Shown here: one piece after another, positions 39,907-51,900 of the stretch
Layout of the letters: every line of letters begins with the position of its first letter
Position numbering within the stretch: position 1 is the stretch's first letter
Assembly: GCF_037126465.1 (NCBI RefSeq)
Contig: NC_088201.1
Span: forward strand, 5,275,001-5,339,000
Direction: 5' to 3'
Origin: Ornithodoros turicata
Lineage: Eukaryota > Arthropoda > Arachnida > Ixodida > Argasidae
Length of the DNA: 64,000 nt
Notes under the pieces: model-generated
What the model was told of the DNA's origin: nothing
The model's database searches: none
What the model saw: the letters and a program-made list of their open reading frames with translations, nothing else
Made by a program: the position numbers and the translations under genes

Positions 39907-42900
39907 CTGAAAATTTCGTACCAAGAAGCATTATGATATCACCAATATTTATTTATTTTATTTATTCATTGACACACCGTCAGGGCCCGGAGGGCAAATA
40001 GAGGGGAGGGGGGTTACAATACAACAAGGGCAACAGCAGCAAAGGTAAGGTGAATATACAAATCCGTTAACAAAATGACAGCGATGAAATGATGACTTGT
40101 GTCACAGGTGCTTAAGCGTAACAGTAATCAAGATGGAAACATAATGTGGATGACCAAGGAAAACGATGAACGGGATTTACGAGTTAAAATGATCGAGCAA
40201 ACCAATTTTAAATTGCCAAACCATTTTTTAAACCAAATTTTAAATTAAATATTAACCTCCCGCTTTGGAAGCAATCGCGTGAATCTGAAATAATTTGACT
40301 ATTAAGCCAAGTACAGAGATATCCAGAAACACTCTTTCTCATAGTTGAGGAGGAGCCTGTCTGTGGATATTTATCGTTAAGGTAGTACCGCTGCTGTATA
40401 TTCTGGAAAGAGTTGAACCATTTCCCCAAGAGCCTCCACCGCAGTGGAGCGTGACATTCATAGGGCCTGACTTTTTAGGGTTAAACCCGTATCCGCCCGA
40501 TATTTACCCCCCGAACGAAATCTGTAAAATTCGGGTTTAACCCGAATCTACCCGAAAACATCCGGGTCGCGTGGCACACTCATAAGCTTGCATTAAAATA
40601 AAGTTTGATAACATTGCTTATCATTAGTTCCATGTTAAGACAAATTTTTATTAAACAAAAAAAAAAGCACCCTAATACACCCGAATTCCTGACGACAGAA
40701 TATGCCGTAACGGGATTTAACCCGAATGCACCCGAATTTTCGAATGAAAAATATCACCCGATATTTACCCCCCGAATTTGGCCAAAAATAAAACCCGAAA
40801 AAGTCAGGCCCTAGACATTCACTGCCATGTGTCCGCCTGCAAACTTGGCACCTGGCTTGTTTTCCTTCGTACGTTGTTAACTTCTGTGCAAGCACAGAGT
40901 ATCTCGTACCGGGCTCCTCGACTCCACCCGGAAGTCGAGATTAAAGCACATTGTCTTTATTATTTTAGCCCCGTTCCACTTCAGCCTTTGTAGTAACGAT
41001 ATTGTTCCTGATAACGCGGCTATCCTATTGTTTCCAGCTGATCGGATAAATTGTGAGCGTTACGCAGTCTAGTTACTTTGTGTGCTTCGTACCATTTTTC
41101 TGATATAGCTTGTACAGCTCCCGTCAACCTTAATAACACTGAAAAAAATTTCAGTCTCATTTCCGAGTGCGGTAACTGCCACCCTGGGGCCACTGGGGGA
41201 ATGTTAAAAAAAAAAAAATCCTTGCATTAAACTAACAGAATAATTTTGTCAATATAATTAATAATACAATTATAATAACTAAGATTTCCTCATGGCCCCA
41301 AAGGTTGCTGTTATCGCACTCTGGAACGAGACCATATTTTTTTCTGGTGTTATTATTAAAGTTGACAGGAGCTGTACATTAGGCATTTACTATAACCTAC
41401 TAAACTGAACCTCTTTGCCATTCGTTTCCGTAACGTTTTTTCAAAAAATGTGAGAATCGTTATGAAAACGTCGCCCACGAGGATTCTCAGGTTATGAGAA
41501 TTATAACTGCCAAGCAAGCTTTGTGAATCTTCGTACATTTCTTTTCATACGTGTGCCATAAAATTACACATCACATTGCTGAATATCAGTTCATCAAGCA
41601 TTTAGTTCCACGACATGTTATCGCAGCACAACACACGTGGCAAGGACCCTCTATTTCTATATTTCTCCACAGCCACACTGCTCTGTTTAGCATTTGTGAC
41701 GGACCTTCGCATCATGCCGCCTTTGATTGGTGCTGACGTGTTCACTTACACATTAAAAATTATCACCTTGGGATGAAACACTCGTATGGGTTCACCAATT
41801 ATTGTCGAATATTTTTGTGCCGCTTTGTCACCTGACATTTGTAAACCATAGCACCCTTACACTGTCATCACCGTTGACATGCTAATTGCACCACATTTAA
41901 CGCATACGTTGCTGGAGACTACAAGTATCACTAGACTGGGATAGCTACTCGCAGGGCTTATATACCTCCTTGAGTATAAGGAGGTTATAGCATTTTTATC
42001 TAGTACAAAATTGGAGGAGCTTACAATTGGCCTGCCCCGCGCTATGTGTCGGTACCGCCGAGCACAGTCGGATTTCCTTTGAACCCACCTTATTTTTTAA
42101 AATTTTATTTGCACGTCTTGTCAACCCATGAGTGCGGATGGGTACGAATAATAATAATGCAAAACACAAAGGTTTTAATTCGCAACAGTTATCAGTACAC
42201 AGGAATGCAGTACGCATCTGTAATGGATGTTACACATGAATGTAATTATGTATTTTGAAACAAAAAAAGGAAATACTTGTGCATGGATGCACGTTATGAC
42301 ATCGTATTACGGTTCAAGGAGCTTATTCCAGTAGTCTATGGTACCAGGAACAAACGAATATTTAAATGTATTATTATACGTAAAGTCCCTAGCTTTCTGC
42401 GGTGGCAAAATTGATTTTTCCACATAGTAGGATTTACAAATCTGTGGGATTGTGTGGGGGGGAAAAAAAAAAATGCTACAACATTCTGCCAAGATCGCAT
42501 AGAGTGCCTACATAAGCGTATCTCAATCCACGATAAGAGACAGAGGCAGGATATGCAAACAGAGAGATAAGGAACAAACTGCTGCTGGTAAGTCGCATCT
42601 GCGGGCAGCTGTTGATTTTCGGGTTGTACACAATTCTGGCTTCCTGAGCCTTCCCATATTATAGTTTATTATTATATATATATATTTACGTTATACATAT
42701 TATAGTTTGAAGTTCGAGTTTAATCAAGCATAACCTGCACCAATGCAAATCAATTGAAAATCTTGCATATTTCAGTATTAAAATAAAAGATTCCACAAAA
42801 AACAAAAAAATGGACGATTCTGTGGGAAATCGGCAATTCCACAAGATATGGACAATGCAGTGAAATTTCATGGGAAATGGGGGGGGGGGGGGGGGCTTTA

Positions 42901-45900
42901 ACAGTTACACTGTCTCACGATGACTAAGAAGTCTGCTCTCATATGTAGTTACTGCTGCCAAGATAAAATTTGTAATGAAGAAGTTGATAGAAAAAGGTAA
43001 GCCTAGCTATCTTTCTTTTCTCTAGGGCAGCCGCTTCCAAGAGGGCGCTGACTGATTGGTCTCGATTACAGCTGGAGTAATGCTAAGCGACTGCATTATT
43101 GCAACGTTGCTTAGAAGTAGGGTCTGACTTCTCCGGGTTCAACCAGACTTCTTTCCGAATTCTAGCCACGCATCGCGTCGTGTCACGTATTATTTGCACC
43201 ATTCGGTGGCAATTTGCACGCGTGTCTGATGTAAATAATATTTCAGCGCAACAGTACGCTATGCAAAGCACATTTCATGTAACAACATGTAACAATGTCA
43301 CTATTAATTGCAACGTGTGCAGGCGTGACTAATATACACGCGTTAACTGCTGCGGCTTGCTAGACAGAAAGAAAAAATAATACCCCAATAACACCCAAAT
43401 GTACCACCCTCTCACTTTATCGCTTACTTACTCCAGCTTCCTCCGGTTCATTGTTTACGGCACACAGCATCCCGCGACTCATTGGCCAGTGGCGTAGCCA
43501 GAGGGTGTCCGGGTGATGTTTTTTCCCCTCGATTTTCAGAGATGGAATTCCGTCATACTCTCAACATCTGTCGTCTGCTCTTGCCATGCATTACATCAAA
43601 TTGCACAGAAACTACAGCATGAATTTAGCAAAGGTCGCACATTTCGATCGAGTCGTAAAAATATAAGATAACGTCTCCCGCGCTTCAAACTTTGCAGACT
43701 GAAAGTCATTCATCTCAAGTTTCAACCATATTTTTTTCAAATACTATCAGTTTGTAGAAAAAATTCTCAATGACCTGTACCGCCTGCAAACCGCCATTTT
43801 TTCCTCTGTCTGCTTCTCATTCACATCACCATGTACAGGTGGCGCTGCCTCGAAACCCTGCGTCTGGTCCATCTGGTTGTTCCATAGGTTGTGGTTTTTG
43901 TTTCCGTCTCCATGCAGCGCCACCTATACGTGGTGACGTGAACGTGAAGCAGACAGAGGAAAAAATGGCGGACTGCGGGCGGCATAGGCCATAGGAAATG
44001 CATGCGGTGAGAATTTGCTTTGCTTTTAACTTTTTTTCTACAAAGTTATAGCATTTGAAAAAAAAAAAAGATAAAAAGATTAAAACTTCAGGTGAATAAC
44101 TATCAGTATGAAGCACTAGAAACGTCATTTTCTATTTTTACGACAGGGTCAAAATCTGTAAAGTTTGTTAAATTCACCCTGTACTACACCAATTTGCGTC
44201 GGATTTTCGGCATTATTGTCGGTGATGAACGCGGAGTAAAACGGCACTGTAGTTCCGCAATCGACCAGGAGAGGTGCAGCAGTCCGTTTAAGCATCGACT
44301 CTCATTCCATGTTCGCTATGCTGCCAGTAAACACTGCTTTAGTCTGTGAGTCCAGCTAGTATTTCTTACAGCCTCTGGTCCCCCAGCCACCATACTCCCC
44401 AGGTTTGACCCATGCTGACTTCTTCCTGTTCCCAAAATTGAAATCAATACTGAAAGCTGGTCAATTTCAGACAACAGAGGTAAAAATTCGCTACAGGACC
44501 TGCACAGCATTTCAAAGAACGACTTCCAGGGTGCATTTCCCAACTGGAAGAACCGTTGGGAGCACTGCATACGTGCAAGAGCGGACTACTTTGAAGGAGA
44601 CAAGCTTGATTAGTTTTTAAACGTAGTAGTTATCTTTACTTTTTTAGAATGGTTCGTTCATTTTTTTTAACAAACCTCGTACAAGTAGTTTTTTAGACAT
44701 CTAAATGCAATAAACTTGTAAGGCTTTTCTTTTTTGTTTTTTTTTTCAGATGTAATATGAAAATGCAGAAGCTTGGCTACAACATATTTTGCTAACAAAG
44801 AAGTGGTTTCAAACTTGTATGCTAAACTGGATTTCCAAAAAGACCTGTACAGCATTAAACCTCATCCCCGGTATGAGAAGTTTCAATCACTTCAGACTCC
44901 ACTCTGTCAAACTTACCTGTCGGAGCTCCGTGAAAAACATCTGCAGCGCCCCCTCCTTGAAACCACTCACTGGTTCAGAACTTGCAAACTCTGCAAAAAT
45001 GACAAAACAAGAAGCATCAAACACGAACACACACTGCAAAATCACTGTGCACTCACGTTCACACTGTATCACGTCTAAGTTAAACTGCTCGAGTGCTCCC
45101 ATGGAGATGTACTTCGTTTCTTCCGACGTGAGGATCCCAAGCAGAGAGTTTGCCAGGTGCTGACACGCGGTCATGCATGCCGTCTGCGCAACATTATCCT
45201 GAAGAAGAAACCCGCTCGTCATTGGCATCCGACTATAAACACTCAATCCCCGTCGTGAACACTAAAAAATGACTACGTGCATGACAAAAAAAAAAAAACA
45301 TGACACGTGCGACAAGTTACGGCAACACAACGCAGAAACACGGCAATGGTTTAAAAAAATGAAACAAAGGGTGGTCGGATAAGACTTATCTCTATCCCTT
45401 TACCATTGCCTGACTGCAACAAACACACAAGCAGTTTCATCCCTCGAACAACGCGTGTTTCCTAACAGCGGGACACCGGATCAGCGCTCGCAAAACAGAA
45501 GCGGAACTGTCGTGGCTACTGTCCTGCAATGACTTGCGTTGACTCAGCTGGAGGCTTGCCTTCGCCTTTAATGGCGCAAGCGGAGGTTTGGCGCCGTTTT
45601 GGCACAATTATGCCTATCCACGAGAGAGAACTTACAGGCAAGTTGGTGAATGCTTGGAAAACATTGTTGAGAAATGCAATGAGGTCCATCATGTAGCTGC
45701 TTGCTTGTCCATCTGGCTCCACAAGAAGCCAGTCATAGTGAGCTGGGAGTGGAGATGCTTCGTCAATGCAATTGTCAGCCAATTATATTTTGGACAGCCA
45801 TCTCTCACCTAATTCTAGGAATTCGTCGATCTTGGCTTTCAGCTGCTCATAAATTTGATCTTCGGCGTCTTTGCGTGCATCCTGAAGTTCACAGTAAGAG

Positions 45901-48900
45901 TAAAAAAAAAAAAATGTTTTACGCACCTCGTGATAGTCTCATAAAAGTTTGAACATACCTTGAACATAGAACGGCCCTGAAGCTTGGCAACGTGATGGCT
46001 TCCGCTACAGCTACGGACCAAGTGCACGTTTTTAATTTAATTTTTTTTATTCAATTTTTTTAATTTTTATTTTTAACGTTAATTTTTTTCAGGGCTTCGC
46101 CGACGAAAGACCGAGCACTCACTTGAATATAGAGGATATAAACTCTTCAAGGAAGACGCTCGCGTCTTCTAAGTAGTTTGTGTTGATAGTAATCTGAATC
46201 AGCTGGAAAAAAAGGTGTTTCAAAATACGCCAGTTAGCTTCATCTGGTGGGTGCACCATTTACGACACTTCAGAGAAATGGGAATATGGGGAAATGGGAA
46301 TGGGAACATGGGGAAATGGGCAACACACCTGAAGTAGCCCCACGTTGGGCTTTTTGATTAGAGTTGATAGGCAGCCACTCAAGGTTCGCGTGAGCAGCAG
46401 ATTTGTCGCCTTGCGCACCATGTCTTCAACCTCCGTTTGGCTGAAGAAGGCAAATGAAAGAACCTAATTAATACTGCTACTTAATGGCCTTAAAGGAGCA
46501 GTGAAGAGCAGCGCGCAGCAGTTTCGCAGCTGAGGCGGACTGTACGACACATAGCACACATTCTTGCAAAAGAATGATCATCATAGCTCAGCTGTAGCTC
46601 ACAAGAAAAGCATAGTCTTGAAACCCTCCAACTCCTTCACAGGGCCTGTAAGACAATGTATGGAGTGACGTATGAAGGAGGAATCTGGAAGGAGAGTTTT
46701 TTTTTTTTTGCTAAAATAAAACACAAAAATAAAAGCTTAATGAGGCAAGCAGCATTTCAAGTGTCACCTCACTGCTCCTTTAAACAAAATGGATGACTTA
46801 TAAAGATGGAGGGAAAGCTTATTGAAACGACACTACCTCACGTTCAGATCCTCGGAGAATTTCAAACACTCCTGTATGAATTCCTTCACCTGGCCAAAGA
46901 TCTCGGGCACAAAACGCGAGAACGGGAACTTCTTCGGGAACGGCGCCGCCTCGAGTGCCGCGTCCCGGAAGGGAAAAGTGTCCAGCACTGCCTGGTACTC
47001 TTCCGGCGTGGACACCTCGATCGGGTGGTAGGAGTCGTCCTCAAATATGTTGCGGAAGGTCTGAACACAGTGCTTCATCAAGATTTCATTGTAGTGCTCC
47101 TGAATTTCAAGTAGGAGGTCCTGCACTGGAGCAACGTGGTAGCCGTAACTCTGCAAAGTTGGCCAAAAGATTAATGAACGCGTCTTACCTCACGACAGAA
47201 ATGATAAAATTGTGCAGAAATTGTGCATGGCCTATGTCATGAGACTGAGAGCAAGATCATCCCTGTCTGCGGATCTCTTGCACGAGAGTGGTGCCATTCT
47301 ATACTTGCTCGTAATGCGCATTTCCGGGAAAATGTTGCCACATTTATTTATTTCTCTACCGGTATCCATCGTAAATTAAACTTTTACGGCTGTTCAAGTA
47401 ATACTCGTGAACACAAATTTTAGTCTAGCTTTCAAAATCCGTTAGACTCTCCTTTTAAAGGGACGGTCGCGTCCATTCCAGTCGACTTGGAAACTACGGT
47501 GTCATTTTATTCCTCGCGGACCACTAACCACGGTATCTAAAACCCATGGAGGTAAGAAACTAAGGAGATGCCCTAAGCGCCTCTCCCAATGCAAGCGAGC
47601 GTGCTGTGACCCGCGCATGGCATTGTGGTTAGTTGCCCACACACGTGACCCATAAACGTCACGGCAAGACGTCATAAAACATGGCGTCCTCCATGTCCGC
47701 GGCGTATCTTACCTGAATACAGAGACGAGCTGCGGCCGAATAACTTGTTTTCGCTTTCATAACATCTCTGGAGTTAGAAGTTATCACACCCGTTGAAACA
47801 CAAAATAGATCATCTCGGTGTGGAAGCAATGGATCACTAAATCGCAGGAAGACGTATGTACGTCATCGTGACATTGCCTGGCTTCTCTTCTGTTTTGCTC
47901 AACTTTTGCTGTGATTTATCACGCGGCAAATGTTGAAACAACCCATAACCTTCAAAGTATTGTGCGAATGGACTCTTTGAAGTTAAGACGTTTGCTGAAG
48001 ATGAGGTTTGCTAAACTTCCAAGCCTCCGTGCAGACCGCCATAACGCCGAAACATGTGGGGATCACGTGACCGGGCAACTAGATGGGCGTGGTATTGCCT
48101 GGAGCGACCGCTAGAGGGGTCCCACGGCCCTCCGATCTTATAGCCCTCTCCTTAGTTTCTTACCTCCATGCTAAAACCCCACACGAAAGAGTGGCGCAGT
48201 TTGACAGTTATTCGATGCAATACACGACAAGAGCGGGTGCCGGATGTTGAGACTATGACGGAATTCCCTCTCTGGAAAAACGAGAGAACGTCACTCCCTG
48301 AGAACCAATCAGGGCGCGACCTTGAGAAAAGGAATGCTGCGGCCATCTCACAGAGCTACGGAGCGTCTGGACGGCGCCTTTCCTCCTCTGAGCGCCACCC
48401 TCTCACTCATCCGTACAGGGATTGACGTCTCGCCACCGGAGCCTCTGCAGCTGCGGAAGCAGCGCTGATCTTTAAAATGAGTCTATTTAGAATCTAAGCA
48501 CTTTCTGGACAAAAAAGATAGCCAAGTCGATTGTCGGCTGATGCCAAATGTCCCTTTTTGTCTCCGTGTCTCTGGTTTTTCTTCCTGTCATAGTTGTATC
48601 GGTTTCATAGATGGGCTTCCGAATGCGACCATCAGTTTAAAGGAGTACAGAGGGCCATCCAAAAAAATTTCAGATTAAGACACCTGATGAAAGTATGTGT
48701 GTCATTATACCGAGTAGCACGAAAGGTTTTGATGTGTGCAATTTCTTTCCCAGAAAAAAACTTGCATAAACGTGGCTCCGCGCGTTCGCCCTTAGCTCAC
48801 CACTCCAGGTATAACGAGGATGAGGAGGTATGATGCCACGTCACCGATGACGTTATAAGGAGAACTCGTTCTGGTTCGCCGGTCAGTGGGGGTCAGTGCC

Positions 48901-51900
48901 TTTTCCCTTTGCTGCCGTAAACCAGTTTTGCCAGTTCTCCCGGAGAATTGGGGATAGAAGGAGCGGCCGAACCATTACCGAGCCAGGAGAAAGGCTTTTT
49001 CAGAACCCCGAACAGCTGAGTAGCGGACGACAGCGGAGTAGCAGACAACATTTCTCTAGACCAATCAGCAAGCGCTCTCCTTATAGCGTCAGCGCGAGGT
49101 TCCAGGCAGATCACAGGCTGGTACTGCTCTTCACCGCCGTTGCACATGGTCGCTTTTTGCGGCTTATTTTAAATTCAATTTCGGCGATAATTATGATTCT
49201 GTGGTGCGAATTACTTCGCACGGTGCGTCTTACTGGCTTACTTGACAATTTTATAGGGAGAAAACAGGCTGTTAAAAATGACTTCTGCGCTACTTTAAAG
49301 CACTCAATTATGACATACATGCACCTGTAGTTAAAATCAAACAATTTTTGTTGCACTTTAAACGAGCACTGCCTCGAACGGCAGACAGAAGAGGCGCGTC
49401 ACACGCTTACCCGTAACGTCTGACTGAACAACCGGATAAGCTTCTTCACCTGCAGGACGAGACTGGCCTCTGTACAGTAAGCCTGATTGAAAGAAATCCC
49501 CGTAAGTAACTACCGAGGAGCAAAGCGTGCTTCCCACCCACCGAATGTGTACGTAGAGATGCGGTTATCTTGGAGAGGGCATTGTCCCACATTTGGTCGA
49601 GATAGGCTTGGTTGACGAGTCCACTTGCTGTGTTCAAGATATGATCTTCAACAACAAAAAACCTGAAAGAGACACGCAGCTAATATTGTTGTGGTCTTTG
49701 CGTTGCACTAATGCTAAATTTGTGCACTTTTACAAACGTACAAAGCTCGTGCTAAAAATTTGTACCGTTACTGCGTGTACTATATGTGTGCGCCGGTGTA
49801 ACCATAAAGAACAACAAAATTATGGAACATCATAACGAAGTAACAAACATGAAGATACAAAGTATGAAGCGCCTAAAAAGACTAATTACGAGCTTTCGTG
49901 CAGGGTTGCGCTTCATCGGGTGCAAAACTAGTGAGCGTAGAGAAATATATAGCGGACAAGTAAGACTGAGAACACGACGGGGGTCATATGTACAAGAATG
50001 AGGGGGGGAAGTAAAGATAAACATAAAATAAAAGTCAGTTTATACATGGGATTTCACTCTCTCCACTCTGGATCTGCCCCTGGGTTTGTTACACAATACT
50101 AGGGGAACATGTGTTAAGTGGTTCGAAGGATTTGACAAGATTGATGATGGACAGGATTTAAACAAAATGGATGACTTATAAACATGAAACGACACTACCT
50201 CACGTTCAGATCCTCGGAGAATTTCAAGCATGATTGTATGGTGCGTGTGTACAGTCTACACACGCACGGCACAATTGCTCTGCACCTCCGTTCTCATCAA
50301 ACAAGTAGCTCAAGGTAAAAGTCGGAAGCACAATCGTGCCGTAAAGCTTGCGGCAAAATCGGAAGTAGTTGGCGCCTGCAGTAACCTAACTACTGTAGCT
50401 AACTACTGGAAATAGTAGTTTAACTAGTAGTTGCACACTAAATTTCTGCAAGTAGTTGATAACTACTTTTTAACTACAATCAGGTAGTCTAACTAGTAGT
50501 TTAACTACCTACTGGCCATCACTGGTTTAAGGGCACCTTAGCAAAAATAAATTACTATTATTATTGTATCCGAACAGAGTAACTCACCCAACAATCTCGG
50601 CAAAATACTGGCGGTACCCGTCACTTGTTTCGTGCATATTCGTCGGCGGCTGCAGGGCGAGACGGGCTTGATGTTGTCTCTGTTTTCGGTAGTAGTCCTC
50701 AAACGTTTCTCTCGACCCAAGCACGGTGTAGATATGATGGCAACGATACACCGGCGAAAAATCAACAAGGTCCTGGGCACTGCTCGGCTCGTCGTCGGCA
50801 GAGACCTGGGGCCCGGCGAGCGCCGTTCCGGGCGCCTGACGCAGAGCTGCTTCGCCAATACGGCCGGAGTGGCGGCGAATGCTTTCCAAAAAGTCTTTCA
50901 ATTCGGACAGCGAAGCCTCCTTGATTTGATCGTGCAAGCGCGGAATGCAGGCCGCCATGGCTTGAGCAAAGCGGTGTCGAGCAACACGTGGAAGGTACGT
51001 GTGCTCCAGCTGCTCGATGGTCTTGAGCGCGGGGTAGTAACGTCGTGATTTCATCTGCTCCGCGAGCTTGGCATACATCTCGAGGACCGGTAGGCAGATG
51101 CTGAGGCTGGCGATCGTAGCGGCAATGTTGCTCTGAATGGTGCCGTATTTGACGAGTTCGTCCGCCCGTTGCATGACTTTTCGTGTCGCATCTTGTAACT
51201 CTTGGTCTGTTCGTGTAACTTCGTTCTGAGAAGATACCGTTTTGTATTTGCGCGTGATGTATTCAAACAAATGAAGTTGAAGAGCAACGGAATCAGGATC
51301 AGAAGAAATGAAGCGATAGATAACACAGTTATCAGCGAAAAGCCTAATGGCTGAGGGGACGTTGACTGGCGTGTCATTAATGAATATCAAGAAGAGAAGA
51401 AGGCCTAGTACAGATCCCTGAAGCACATAAGTGGTTGCAGGCAAAAAGAGAGGGAATTGTTCGTTAATGTTGCTCGTAAATGCTCACTCTGATAACTTCT
51501 GATCCAGACCAGTTTACCAACCAGACTATTTTAACCAAATAAAGTGAAAAACACATCTTTTTTTTTTTCTAAATGTGACCATTGAAACATACATTGTTTT
51601 CTTATTTAAGTCAGTGTGCTTAGACTTTGCAACTACACTTACTTTTAACTTTTGGGCTCTGCTTCTGACCTGAAGCAGTTCACGTATACAGTCGATGAAG
51701 CCCTGATAGTGAAAGTTGCACATCTTTTCGATTTCCCGGTCATGATTCCGAATGCGCTCGTCCAGCTTTTCAAGAAACTTGTGGTGTTCGTCACCATCGT
51801 AGATTGACCTGAAAATACTCAATGCGTGAAACCTCAAAGGATCCACAGGTAAACTGAAATGACTCTTGGCATGTTCGTATATAAAGCGTCCCAGTAAACC

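Noticed and set aside
46838..46842. Donor GTGAGG for Sec15 exon 6
   Set aside because: It gives phase 0, which leads to an immediate stop in exon 7; AG|GTAGTG five bases on keeps the frame and the family alignment.
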